A stretch of DNA of 64,000 bases from NCBI RefSeq assembly GCF_000265245.1, contig NZ_AJKS02000002.1, forward strand, positions 213,572-277,571, read 5' to 3'. Made by a program: the position numbers and the translations under genes. Of the stretch, positions 8,704 to 17,507 are shown piece by piece. This DNA comes from Halomonas smyrnensis AAD6 (GTDB lineage Bacteria; Pseudomonadota; Gammaproteobacteria; Pseudomonadales; Halomonadaceae). Below the pieces are notes generated by a model. That model saw nothing but the letters and a program-made list of their open reading frames with translations. It was not told where the DNA came from and did not search any database. The first letter of the stretch is position 1, and each line of letters opens with the position of its first letter.

Positions 8704-9633
8704 TTAGATAGGATATGTGCTGCTCTTTCCAGGGGTGTCCATTCGGATGCTCAACACCGTCCCAGTGGCCGACTCGGTCATATAAAGTGTGCGCCGGTCC
8801 GTGCCACCGAAGGCCAGATTGGTGAGCGTTCGCCCCTCGGTCGGAGAACGCAGGCGCCAAAGCGGCACACCATGATGATCAAACACCCATACGCAGCCGT
8901 TACCCGCGTCACATACGAAAAGGTTGCCGGCCTCATCGAGTGCGAGGCCATCAGCGCCGGAGACACCACCCGCCAGAGCCACGAAGAGCCCCACTTTTCC
9001 AATGGGGCCGTCGTCGCGCAACGGCAGCCGCCAGACGCCGTTGCCTCGGGTCATGGCCACGTACAGGGCCTTTTCCTCGAGATCGCAGACCAGTCCGTTG
9101 GGGCTGACCCCGTTCGCCAGCAGCCGATCCAGGCGGCCCGTGTCAGGCTCGAATCGGTAGACTCTGCCGGTGGGATCCTGCAGCCCCGTCTGTCCCTGAT
9201 CGGTGAAGTAGAGTCTGCCGCGTCGATCGAAGAACAGATCGTTGACGCCCTTGAAGCTCTCACTGCCGCAATGGGTGAGGATGGGCTCCGGGGAGCCCCC
9301 CTCTGTCGATAGCGCCAGGATGCCGTGGCGGTAGTCCGCGATCCACAACCGACCATCCGGCCCAAAGGCCATGCCATTCGGCCAACCATCGTATTGGCTG
9401 ACGACTCGCCAGCAGCCATCGGGTGACACACAAAAGATGCGACCGTAGGGAATATCGGTGAGATACAGGTTTCCCTTGTCATCGAACACCGGTCCTTCCA
9501 GAAAGCTCGGTACTTGCTGCCCAGGCTTGTTGGCGTCGATCCAGCCGGAGAGCTCATCGTAAAGTTTCAGCTCTTCCGGCACCTGACTGAACACTTCGCA
9601 ATAGCGAGTTTCAGGGGGAGCATACAGGCTCAT
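8704..9633 (-). CDS. SMP-30/gluconolactonase/LRE family lactonase
   Basis: 309 residues with the six-bladed propeller pattern of the SMP-30/gluconolactonase family: SFLEGPVFDDKGNLYLTDI with the metal-binding Glu near residue 46, GWPNGMAFGPDGRLWIADY, GVNDLFFDRRGRLYFTD, SPNGLVCD and SGADGLALDEAGNLFVCDAG. The spaced Asn and Asp residues fit the divalent-metal site. Members hydrolyse sugar or hydroxy-acid lactones in the cytosol. There is no signal peptide. Its start overlaps the stop of the TRAP permease by 4 bp, so it is the last gene of the CoA-transferase/lyase/TRAP operon. It probably opens a lactone form of the transported acid; the substrate is not known. Confidence 0.85.
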   Translation of the reverse strand: MSLYAPPETRYCEVFSQVPEELKLYDELSGWIDANKPGQQVPSFLEGPVFDDKGNLYLTDIPYGRIFCVSPDGCWRVVSQYDGWPNGMAFGPDGRLWIADYRHGILALSTEGGSPEPILTHCGSESFKGVNDLFFDRRGRLYFTDQGQTGLQDPTGRVYRFEPDTGRLDRLLANGVSPNGLVCDLEEKALYVAMTRGNGVWRLPLRDDGPIGKVGLFVALAGGVSGADGLALDEAGNLFVCDAGNGCVWVFDHHGVPLWRLRSPTEGRTLTNLAFGGTDRRTLYMTESATGTVLSIRMDTPGKSSTYPI

Positions 9634-11534
9634 GATGATGTCTCCGAATCCGTTTTCGCGATCATTGCCGAATGCCGTACCTTGGCAGCGACCAGCAATA
9701 TGATCAGAGTAGTTGCCAGCGAAATTGCCAGTCCTTGTGTCAGTGCTGCGATACCCGCCCCCGCCAACACGAGACGCTCCCAGCCCTTGAGCGTACGCTT
9801 GAAGAAGCCAACGTTGGCGGCACTGATCGCGAGCGTGGCCAATGCCATCATGGCGACGGTCAGTACAAGCATGGGAAGGCTGCCGGCCGATAACGCCTCG
9901 AGATTGATTTCAGGATGGAACACCCAAGCAAACGGCAGTAGGAAGGCGACCACCGACAAGCGAAGGGCACTCAAGGCAATACTGATCGAGCGATCTCCTG
10001 TGATGGCTGCGGCAGCGAATACGGCCAGTGCCACTGGCGGCGTAATCGCCGAAAGCACGGCATAGTAGAACACGAACAGATGCGTCTGGAGCAGACCGAT
10101 ACCCAAGTCCAAGATCGCGGGGCCGGCGACGAAGATGACCATCAGATAGGAGGCGGCCGTCGGCAAACCCATGCCCAGCAGGATCGAGCAGCAGGCCGCC
10201 AAAATCAGTGCCAGGACTAAATTGTTTTCGCCCAGGCTGACGATGGCTTGGTTGAGCGTCACGCCGAGGCCAGTCACGCTGACAGCACCAATGACGATGC
10301 CGATGGCAGCACAGGAAACCAGCACCGCGAGACCGTCTCGACCACCGTCGACCAGCACATCCCGCAGCCCGCTCAGGCTGAGCCGTGTGCTCGGTAGCAG
10401 CATGGCGACCATCAGCACCACGGCGGCAGCGCTCATACCGCACCAGGTGGGAGAATAGCCCGCCAACAGTAGACCGATCAGTGTCGTGAAGCCGGCTATC
10501 AGAACTATGCCTTGTGAACGACGCTTGGCATCGAAAGGCTCATCACCGCTCTGTTCGGGCATCAGGTTGAGCCGACCGGCTTCGAAAGCGACAGCCCCGG
10601 ACAGGGCCAGTAGGTACAGGAAGGCAGGTATCACCGCCGCCAGCACGATGCTCGGATAGGGAATGCCGGTGATCTCAGCCATGATGAAAGCGCCGACCCC
10701 CATGATGGGCGGCATCAACTGTCCCGAACAGGAAGCCACGGCCTCCACGGCGCCGGCGAAACGGTTTTGATAACCTGCCCGCTTCATCATGGGAATCGTC
10801 AACACGCCGGTCGACATGACGTTCGCTGGAGCCGATCCATTCACCGAGCCGAACATGGCCGAACCGATGATGGCAGCCTGAGCCGCCCCGGAGCGCTTGC
10901 CCTTTGCCAGGCGAAGGGCCAGGAAGTTGAAGAAGTCTCCTGCCCCGGTATGCCGAAGCGCGGCCCCGAGAATCACGAACATGAGCACCACGTCGACCAC
11001 GGCCGCCAAGGCAATACCGTAGATGCCTTGATAGCTATAGCTGACCTCCAGGACCTCATCGAGCCAGAACTCGCGGTGTCCCATGACACCGGGGAGCCAG
11101 TGACCATAGAGCAGGTAAAGGATGGCGCCACCGGTAATGGCGACCAGGGTCCAGCCTTCGACTCGACGAGCGCCCTCGAGGACCAGTAGCGTACCGACGG
11201 CGTAGCACAGCATGTCTTGATGATTGGGCAACCCTTCACGAAAGGCCGCGATGTCTTGGTATTCGAGCAGGTAGTAGCCGCTGCTGGCCAATGTCAGGAC
11301 GATCAGGAGCCACGACAGTGCCTGGTCCGCAGCGGGAAGGCGCTGCGCGAGCAGCCCGGGTTTGAGGGCGAAAGTCGCCACCAGCCCGAGCATTAGGCTG
11401 ATGCCGTACATGATCTGACCGGGATAGCGAACCCCGACAGTCGTCCAGACGATGAAAGCCGTCAGCGCTGCACAGGCGGTCAAGCCTAGGGCCCGCAGCG
11501 CGGGCCCTGAAGTGTGGGAGGGGGATACCGACAT
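9630..11534 (-). CDS. TRAP transporter fused permease (DctQM-type, TAXI class)
   Basis: 634 residues, almost entirely hydrophobic, with some 16 or more membrane spans. The N-terminal ~200 residues correspond to the small DctQ-like subunit. The remainder is the large DctM-like subunit with GSAMFGSVNGSAPANVMSTG and LLGMGLPTAASYL, sequences typical of the fused 4TM/12TM TRAP permease. It works with the TAXI-type binding protein encoded 27 bp upstream and drives sodium- or proton-coupled import of an organic acid across the inner membrane. The fused form is normal for TAXI-TRAP systems. Confidence 0.92.
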   Translation of the reverse strand: MSVSPSHTSGPALRALGLTACAALTAFIVWTTVGVRYPGQIMYGISLMLGLVATFALKPGLLAQRLPAADQALSWLLIVLTLASSGYYLLEYQDIAAFREGLPNHQDMLCYAVGTLLVLEGARRVEGWTLVAITGGAILYLLYGHWLPGVMGHREFWLDEVLEVSYSYQGIYGIALAAVVDVVLMFVILGAALRHTGAGDFFNFLALRLAKGKRSGAAQAAIIGSAMFGSVNGSAPANVMSTGVLTIPMMKRAGYQNRFAGAVEAVASCSGQLMPPIMGVGAFIMAEITGIPYPSIVLAAVIPAFLYLLALSGAVAFEAGRLNLMPEQSGDEPFDAKRRSQGIVLIAGFTTLIGLLLAGYSPTWCGMSAAAVVLMVAMLLPSTRLSLSGLRDVLVDGGRDGLAVLVSCAAIGIVIGAVSVTGLGVTLNQAIVSLGENNLVLALILAACCSILLGMGLPTAASYLMVIFVAGPAILDLGIGLLQTHLFVFYYAVLSAITPPVALAVFAAAAITGDRSISIALSALRLSVVAFLLPFAWVFHPEINLEALSAGSLPMLVLTVAMMALATLAISAANVGFFKRTLKGWERLVLAGAGIAALTQGLAISLATTLIILLVAAKVRHSAMIAKTDSETSS

Positions 11535-11561
11535 GGAAACCTCCTGGCCCCGGGGCCAGTG

Positions 11562-12566
11562 TTATTCGATCAGACCGATCTCGCGGAAGTAGCGTGCCGC
11601 CCCTGGATGCATATCGGCGGTCAAGCCTGAAGCTGCTTCGTTCAGGCGCAGCAGGTTCAGGGCACTGCTGGTCTTCTTGATCTCGTCCAGATTGCCCCAG
11701 AGAGATTTGGTCAGTTCATAGGCGGTATCGTCATCTATGTCGGCATCGACGACGAACATGTAGGGGAAGCTCCAGAAGTGGATGTCGCTCTCCGCACTGA
11801 CACGCCCCTGATAGGCCTCCTCGATTTCCTCGGCGGTGATCCTTTTCAGGCGATAGTGTTCACCGGCCGTGATGTGCTCGCGGAAGGCCTGCATGTGAGT
11901 CTCATCCGGTGAGATGAATTGCAGATCCATGGTGCGGGAAGCATTGTCGATGGCCGCCTGGGGCAGACCGCCCCACACGAAGGTACCGTCCAGGCGATTA
12001 TTGGCCATCTGATTGAAGGCATCACTGTAATCGATGAACTGGGTATCCACGTCCTCCCCAGGGCTCATGTCATAAGCTTCAAGGAAGGCGCTGGAAACGC
12101 GCCCAGCATTGCCGCCCGGGCGACCGATGGCGAGGCTGTGGCCTGCCAGATCGTCGAAGCCTTCGATACCGGCATCCGCGCGTACCACGTACTGGCCGGC
12201 ACTGGTGCTGATGGCGAACAGGCTCTTGAAGTTCTGATAGGCACTGGTATAGCGCTCCGGGTCCTCACTGAAGTTGCCCTTTCCCTCTACCGCATCGAGG
12301 TAATGAGGGGCGCCAATGACGGTAACGTCTACGCGCGAGGCCGCCAGTTGCCGAAGTCCCTTGACGCTTCCGTTATCCACCACCGTCAAACGCAGACCAC
12401 CTTCGGCATCGGCCAGTTGGTTCGACCAGGCCACCGCCAGCGCATAGTCGTCAGAGGTCTGAGAGGTAGCGCTGACGACCAGGTCTTCGGCAACGGCGCT
12501 GGCACTAGCCAGGCATGAGGTGATAGCGGTGAAGGCAACCAAATGTTTGAAAGAATTGTTGTACAT
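11562..12566 (-). CDS. TAXI family TRAP transporter solute-binding protein
   Basis: Start placed at ATG 12566 (334 aa); the long upstream extension of the frame is antisense to the lyase gene. MYNNSFKHLVAFTAITSC followed by SASAVAED is a Sec signal peptide. The mature part has GSVKGLRQLAASRVDVTVIG, DLAGHSLAIGRPGGNAGR and DGTFVWGGLPQAAID, the layout of TAXI (NMT1-like) periplasmic receptors that hand carboxylates to the fused TRAP permease. It lies 46 bp after the citryl-CoA lyase gene and 27 bp before the permease gene, in one operon. Confidence 0.9.
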   Translation of the reverse strand: MYNNSFKHLVAFTAITSCLASASAVAEDLVVSATSQTSDDYALAVAWSNQLADAEGGLRLTVVDNGSVKGLRQLAASRVDVTVIGAPHYLDAVEGKGNFSEDPERYTSAYQNFKSLFAISTSAGQYVVRADAGIEGFDDLAGHSLAIGRPGGNAGRVSSAFLEAYDMSPGEDVDTQFIDYSDAFNQMANNRLDGTFVWGGLPQAAIDNASRTMDLQFISPDETHMQAFREHITAGEHYRLKRITAEEIEEAYQGRVSAESDIHFWSFPYMFVVDADIDDDTAYELTKSLWGNLDEIKKTSSALNLLRLNEAASGLTADMHPGAARYFREIGLIE

Positions 12567-12612
12567 GATGTCATCTCCGTTTCGAGGATGGCGTGCTACG
12601 TTTGTTAGCAAC

Positions 12613-13458
12613 CTAAGCTGACGTTTCGGGGATCGCGTCGCCGACGCGGCGGGGAGGGTGGCCGTCGTAGTGCCACAGCCATCCTTTGGGCATAGGCCCC
12701 TTGTTGCGTCCTCCCTGACACTTCTGCTCCCAGGCGTGGGCGAGGATGCCCACGGAGCGGGACAGACAGAACAGCCCTCTGGCCAGCGGTGCGGGAAATG
12801 CCAGTTCGGCATAGATCGCCGCCGTGGCCCCATCGATATTCAGCGGGATCGGTTTCCCTTTCGCTTCTGCCAGCTGGCGTTCGATCTCGCGGGCGATAGC
12901 GGCATAGCGACCATCGACCTCATGACGTTCGGCCGCCTCATCGATCAACTGCAAAAGACGTGGTGCTCGCGGGTCGACGGGGTGAAAGCGGTGCCCGAAA
13001 CCAGGCACGATCTTGCCGTGGCGCTCACGCCAGGCGTTCAGCTCCGCTTCTGTGGCCTCGACCAAGGGCATGCCGCCTGAGAGGCGCTTCTCGATAGACT
13101 GATAGAGCTCTACTGCCTGCTCACCTGCGCCACCATGGACGTCGTCGAGCACGTTGACGGCCGAGGCCATCGCGTTGTTGAGGCTGCTGCCACAGGTCAT
13201 GGCCATGCGCGCGATGGCGATGCTCGGCGCCTGTGGACCATGGTCCACTGCGCTCATCAGGGCCGCCTCCAGCAAAGTCGACTGGGCCTGAGTCGGTAGT
13301 TCGCCGCGGGTCATCAACCAGATCATCTCGGCGAAACCAATGCGGCCGATCAGCGCTTCGATGGGATAGCCGCGATAGCGGATCTCCCCGGGCTTCATAT
13401 CGATGATCTCGGTGTGCCACCACTCCGCGGCCTGGGTATCGAGAGAATCCTGGGTCAT
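12613..13458 (-). CDS. Citryl-CoA lyase-like protein of the citrate synthase family
   Basis: 281 residues, much shorter than citrate synthase (~430). Shared family features are IRYRGYPIEALIGR near the N-terminus, SAVDHGPQAPSIAIARMAMT, NVLDDVHGGAGEQAV (His of the active site) and VPGFGHRFHPVDPRA. Short citrate-synthase homologues of this kind are usually annotated citryl-CoA lyase and cleave a citryl-CoA-like thioester into acetyl-CoA and a 2-oxo acid. The gene overlaps the CoA-transferase by 4 bp, which fits activation followed by retro-aldol cleavage. The natural substrate (citrate, citramalate, a hydroxycitrate or other) cannot be read from sequence. Confidence 0.8.
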   Translation of the reverse strand: MTQDSLDTQAAEWWHTEIIDMKPGEIRYRGYPIEALIGRIGFAEMIWLMTRGELPTQAQSTLLEAALMSAVDHGPQAPSIAIARMAMTCGSSLNNAMASAVNVLDDVHGGAGEQAVELYQSIEKRLSGGMPLVEATEAELNAWRERHGKIVPGFGHRFHPVDPRAPRLLQLIDEAAERHEVDGRYAAIAREIERQLAEAKGKPIPLNIDGATAAIYAELAFPAPLARGLFCLSRSVGILAHAWEQKCQGGRNKGPMPKGWLWHYDGHPPRRVGDAIPETSA

Positions 13459-14630
13459 GCGTCTGACTCCTCAACGTGATTGGTGGTGCGCGGCCCGAAC
13501 CAGCGATCATTGTCGGCGCCCAGCAAGGGCGGGGGCGTCGGTACGCGAGGGGCCTGGCCATCAAACCGGTAACCGCCGCTCACGATCTCAAGAGGGCGGC
13601 CAATGCCGGCCTCGTCGAAGCGCTCGATCAGCCCCCTATCGCGAACCTGAGGATGGTTGAGTGCTTCCTCGACGCTGTAGACAGGCCCGGCAGGCACGCC
13701 CGCAGCCACGAGGGCGTGCCACCAGTGTTCGGTGGTGTTCTCGCTCAAGGCGGACTCGATCAGATCCTTCAGTTCTTGACGATGTTCGAGCCGCGCCTGA
13801 CGCTCGGCGAAACGCGGGTCCTCAATCCACTCCGGATGCTGTAGCAACCGGCTCAGAGCCTCGAACTGTTCCTGCTTGTTGGCGGCGATATTGAGCAGGC
13901 CATCACCGGTGCGGAAGGTCCCCGAAGGACTGGCGGTGACGTTGTCATTACCGATCGGGGCCGGGGCGCGATCTGCCACTAGCAAGTTGGAGACCGCCCA
14001 CCCCATGGTCGCGAGCACGGACTCGAGCATCGAGACATCGATAAACCTGGCCTGGCGTTCTTTCTCTGCCAAAGCGGCATTGATCGCCATGGCTGCCGTC
14101 AGCCCTCCAATGGTATCGGCCAGCGGATAACCAACCCGGTAAGGCGAATGCTCGGCGTCCCCTGTCACGCTCATCACTCCCGCCATGCCCTGAATGATCT
14201 GGTCATAGGCGGGAAAGGTGGATAGCGGGCCGTCTTGCCCAAACCCGGAAATGGCACAGTAGACGAGGCGAGGGTTAACTTCCTTGAGCTTGTCGAACTC
14301 GAGACCTAGCCGTGCCATCACACCAGGCCGAAAGTTTTCCACCAGCACGTCGGCGTCCTTGACCAAGCTGATGAATTTCTCGCGGTCCTCAGACTGTTTC
14401 AGATCCAGGGTGACGGATCCCTTGCCCGCGTTCTGTGCCAGGAAGGACACGCCCATATGCTCGCGATTCAGCTCGGCATCAGCACCCAGTTGCCTGGCCA
14501 GATCTCCTCCACCGGGACGTTCTACCTTGATCACCTCGGCGCCCAGGTGGGCCAGCTGGTGACAGCAGAATGGCCCCGCCAGGACATTTGTCAGGTCGAG
14601 GACCCGGTAGCCCTTGAGCGGCATTGACAT
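13455..14630 (-). CDS. CaiB/BaiF (class III) CoA-transferase
   Basis: Start set at ATG 14630 (391 aa); the open frame extends further but would run through the regulatory region. MSMPLKGYRVLDLTNVLAGP, HLGAEVIKVERPGGGD, the block DADVLVENFRPGVMARLGL and YCAISGFGQDGP are hallmarks of formyl-CoA-transferase-like enzymes. The expected catalytic Asp is in the GDLARQLGAD/TLDLKQSE region. It moves CoA from a donor thioester onto a carboxylic acid and, as first gene of the operon, probably activates the acid imported by the TRAP system for the downstream lyase. Acceptor and donor are unknown. Confidence 0.88.
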   Translation of the reverse strand: MSMPLKGYRVLDLTNVLAGPFCCHQLAHLGAEVIKVERPGGGDLARQLGADAELNREHMGVSFLAQNAGKGSVTLDLKQSEDREKFISLVKDADVLVENFRPGVMARLGLEFDKLKEVNPRLVYCAISGFGQDGPLSTFPAYDQIIQGMAGVMSVTGDAEHSPYRVGYPLADTIGGLTAAMAINAALAEKERQARFIDVSMLESVLATMGWAVSNLLVADRAPAPIGNDNVTASPSGTFRTGDGLLNIAANKQEQFEALSRLLQHPEWIEDPRFAERQARLEHRQELKDLIESALSENTTEHWWHALVAAGVPAGPVYSVEEALNHPQVRDRGLIERFDEAGIGRPLEIVSGGYRFDGQAPRVPTPPPLLGADNDRWFGPRTTNHVEESDA

Positions 14631-14685
14631 GTTGTTGCCTCCAATAGAACCTGTTTCCTCAGGGAGAATAGTTAGCCCTTGGCAG

Positions 14686-14715
14686 TGTTGCAACCTGGTT
14701 TCGCCTGTCGCAACA
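14686..14715. promoter_or_regulatory. Candidate IclR-type operator between CoA-transferase and regulator
   Basis: The perfect palindrome GTTGCAAC (14687-14694) is followed 15 bp later by another GCAAC (14710-14714), giving TGTTGC-N18-GCAACA overall. It lies in the 116-bp divergent region between the operon and the IclR gene, a typical position for autoregulatory binding. No footprint information is available; assignment is by position and symmetry. Confidence 0.4.
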
Positions 14716-14746
14716 TCATCCTTTGGTCGCACACTATGGAGGCACC

Positions 14747-15409
14747 GTGGCCCAACGACGTGTAGAGGCGGTAGAGCGAGCACTCTCTCTGCTGGAAGCC
14801 TTCAATGAACAACGCCGTGAGTTTTCACTGACAGAACTGTCCCAAGCGACTGGTTATTACAAAAGCACTATCTTGCGCCTCATGGCGTCTCTGGAGGTGT
14901 TTGGATTCGTGGTTCGGGATGAGCGCGGGATCTACCGCATTGGGCCCGCATGCGCGCGCCTGGCCCCCTTGGCCGGGGAAGGTGTGCGGCTCGAGGGCTT
15001 GGTACGTCCGGTACTCGAGGCATTGCGCGATGCCAGCGGCGAAACGGCATCTTTCTATATCCGCGACGACGATGAACGAGTGTGCCTGTATAGGGAGAAT
15101 GGGCGACACGAGGTTCGCCACCATCTGGAGCAGGGCGCGCGTCTTCCCCTGGACCGAGGAGCCGCGGCACGCGTGTTACGAGGTGATGGTGAGCCCGGTA
15201 ACGTCCAGGTATCGAGGGGCGAACGAGAGCCCTCGGTGGCAGCCGCCGCCATCGCTATTCGTCGTCCTAATGGGGAACTGTTGGGTGCCCTGGCACTTTC
15301 CGGGCCTCGCGAGCGCTTTACCGAAGCGCTGGAGCAACATCGCAACGTCTTGAGAGAGAAAGCAGAAGAGCTAGAGGCTCATCTTCCGCATGGGCCCGTC
15401 ACCTTCTAA
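14747..15409 (+). CDS. IclR-family transcriptional regulator
   Basis: About 220 residues from GTG 14747, chosen because TGGAGG sits four bases upstream. The winged helix spans roughly residues 1-65 (VEAVERALSLLEAF, LTELSQATGYYKSTILRLM, FVVRDERGIYRIG). The effector domain follows (VRPVLEALRDASGETASFYI, then AAAAIAIRRPNGELLGALAL). It is divergent from the CoA-transferase operon and probably represses or activates it in response to the transported acid or a CoA ester. The effector domain is somewhat short and lacks part of the canonical C-terminal segment. Confidence 0.88.
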   Translation: MAQRRVEAVERALSLLEAFNEQRREFSLTELSQATGYYKSTILRLMASLEVFGFVVRDERGIYRIGPACARLAPLAGEGVRLEGLVRPVLEALRDASGETASFYIRDDDERVCLYRENGRHEVRHHLEQGARLPLDRGAAARVLRGDGEPGNVQVSRGEREPSVAAAAIAIRRPNGELLGALALSGPRERFTEALEQHRNVLREKAEELEAHLPHGPVTF

Positions 15410-15534
15410 CACTGGTCTGCGGAGTGTGTCTGATACACGTCGGGAAGCTCGATACTGCCTTTACCTGGCATACCAAGGCCCGGCTCAGGGTGGAACCCCT
15501 AAACCGGGCGTTACTGCATATCGTCAAGCATCAA

Positions 15535-17055
15535 TCAGCCTTCGCTGACGGTCTTCGTCTCGGATGCCATCCGGCGTCTCAAGAGAGGCCCCATGATGTA
15601 AGGCAGGATCAGTCCCAGTCCGGCGAACACCCACAGGCCGATGGCGAGGCCGCTGTCCCACAGGATGGTCCAGTCGCCGCTGGAGATGTCCATCGCGTGG
15701 CGCAGATTCTTCTCCATCTCCGGTCCCAGCAGCAGGCCGAGGATGATCGGCACCAGCGGAATCTCCAGCTTGCGCAGTACATATCCCGCCACGCCGAAGG
15801 CCACCATGAAGTAGAGGTCAAAAGCCGAGTTGCTGATCGAGTAGATGCCGACGAAGGCCACCATGGTGACGATCGGCAGCAGGAACATCGGCGGAACTGA
15901 GAGCAGCTTGACGAAGATGCCCACCAGCGGGATGTTCAGCACCAGCAGCAGGAAGTTGCCGATCAGCAGCGCCGCGATCACGCCCCAGACGATATCGGCG
16001 TTCTGGGTGAACATTAGCGGCCCGGGGGTGATGTTAAGCGAGATCAGCAACGCCAGCAGCACCGCAGTGGTACCGCTCCCCGGCACGCCGAGGGTCAGCA
16101 TCGGCACCAGCGCGCCGGAGGAGGCACCGTTGTTGCCCGCCTCGGGGCCGGCCACGCCGCGCGGATCGCCCTCGCCGAAGTAGCCCTTCTTGCCGACCAT
16201 CTTCTTCTCGAGGGTGTAGCCGATAAAGCTGCCCAGGGAAGCCCCGGCACCCGGCAGTACCCCTGCGATGAACCCCAGCACGCCGCCGCGGATGCTTGAC
16301 GGCATGATGCCGCGGATGTCGGACCACTTCAGCGACAGCTTGTTGACGGTCATCTTCTCCTTGCCGCCGCCGGCCTTGTCCTCGATGAAGAACAAGAGCT
16401 CGGAGATGGCGAACAGACCGACAATGGCGATGATGAAGTCGACGCCCTCGTAGAGCTCCAGCACGCCGAAGGTGTAGCGCTGCACGCCAGTGTTGTCGAT
16501 GCCCATCGTGGAAATCATCAGGCCCAGGCAGGCGGCCACCACGGTCTTCATGGGGTTCTTGCCGGTAATGCCGCCGAGGGTGGCGAAGGCCAGCAGGAAC
16601 AGCGCGAAGTACTCGGCCGGGCCGAAGGAGAGCGCGAAGTCGGCGAGAATTGGCGCCACCAGGATGAGCCCCACGGTGGCGATCAGGCTGCCCATGAAGG
16701 AGGCCATAGCGGAGATCGCCAGCGCCTCGGCGGCCTTGCCTTTCTTGGCCATGGGATAGCCGTCGAGACAGGTCATCATCGCCGGCTCGTCGCCGGGGAT
16801 GTTGAGCAGGATCGAGGAGATACGCCCGCCGTACATGGCCCCCGCATAGACCGAGGTGAGCATGATCAGGGCAGTCTCCGGCGCGAGTCCTAAGGTGAAG
16901 GCCAGCGGGATCAGGATCGCCACGCCGTTGGATGGACCGAGCCCCGGCAGGGCCCCGATCAGGGTGCCGAGGAAGGCGCCGAACAGGGCGAACATCAAGT
17001 TATGCGGCGCCAGGGCGACGCCGAAGCCGTCGATCAGGTAACCCAAGGTTTCCAT
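15535..17055 (-). CDS. tctA: Tripartite tricarboxylate transporter, large permease TctA
   Basis: 506 residues from ATG 17055, whose codon overlaps the tctB stop by one base. It has about 12 membrane spans and the diagnostic sequences GALPGLGPSNGVAILIPLAF, YGGRISSILLNIPGDEPAM (TctA motif near residues 75-95) and the second copy GVLPGAGASLGSFIGY with GALVPMLTLGVPGSGTTAVL. TctA is the main ion-coupled membrane subunit and works with periplasmic TctC and small TctB. The longer open frame upstream is inside tctB in another phase and is not the start. Confidence 0.93.
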   Translation of the reverse strand: METLGYLIDGFGVALAPHNLMFALFGAFLGTLIGALPGLGPSNGVAILIPLAFTLGLAPETALIMLTSVYAGAMYGGRISSILLNIPGDEPAMMTCLDGYPMAKKGKAAEALAISAMASFMGSLIATVGLILVAPILADFALSFGPAEYFALFLLAFATLGGITGKNPMKTVVAACLGLMISTMGIDNTGVQRYTFGVLELYEGVDFIIAIVGLFAISELLFFIEDKAGGGKEKMTVNKLSLKWSDIRGIMPSSIRGGVLGFIAGVLPGAGASLGSFIGYTLEKKMVGKKGYFGEGDPRGVAGPEAGNNGASSGALVPMLTLGVPGSGTTAVLLALLISLNITPGPLMFTQNADIVWGVIAALLIGNFLLLVLNIPLVGIFVKLLSVPPMFLLPIVTMVAFVGIYSISNSAFDLYFMVAFGVAGYVLRKLEIPLVPIILGLLLGPEMEKNLRHAMDISSGDWTILWDSGLAIGLWVFAGLGLILPYIMGPLLRRRMASETKTVSEG

Positions 17056-17507
17056 CAGTTCACCTCCAGGACAGACAGCGGCCCCAGTGGCAGCGCCAGG
17101 TCGAGGGCGAAGTTGAAGATCAGAAACACCACCACGCCGGCCACGCCACCGGTGACATAGGCCCGGACCGGGGGGGCGCCCATGCGCCAGCACAGCGTGC
17201 CCACCGCCAGCAGGGTGCTGAGGATGAAGCCGAGCGGCTGCAGCAGCGCGGTGTAGACGATCAGCACCGCCACAGCGATCAGCAGCTCGGCGCCGGTGCG
17301 GCTCCAGGGCCAGGCGTTATCCGGGTCGGGACGCACGATCAGATAGAGGCTGGACAGCGCCAGCACGACGGAAAGCAGCAGCGGGAAGGTCTCGGGGCCG
17401 ACGCCCTCGGACCCGCCGAACGGTTCGGGAAACTGGGTAGCACCCCAGCCGTACGCGACGGCCAGGGCGATCAACAGGACCCCGAAGATGCGGTCGTTGA
17501 AGGTCAT
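17055..17507 (-). CDS. tctB: Tripartite tricarboxylate transporter, small subunit TctB
   Basis: 150 residues with four hydrophobic segments (GVLLIALAVAYGWGATQF, LLLSVVLALSSLYLIV, LLIAVAVLIVYTALL, TGGVAGVVVFLIFNFALDLA). This is the size and topology of TctB. PxPFGGxxGxGPxxFPLLL-like sequence near residue 30 fits the family. It is overlapped by tctC upstream (4 bp) and abuts tctA, giving the usual tctCBA order. No residues beyond the general pattern define its substrate. Confidence 0.9.
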   Translation of the reverse strand: MTFNDRIFGVLLIALAVAYGWGATQFPEPFGGSEGVGPETFPLLLSVVLALSSLYLIVRPDPDNAWPWSRTGAELLIAVAVLIVYTALLQPLGFILSTLLAVGTLCWRMGAPPVRAYVTGGVAGVVVFLIFNFALDLALPLGPLSVLEVN

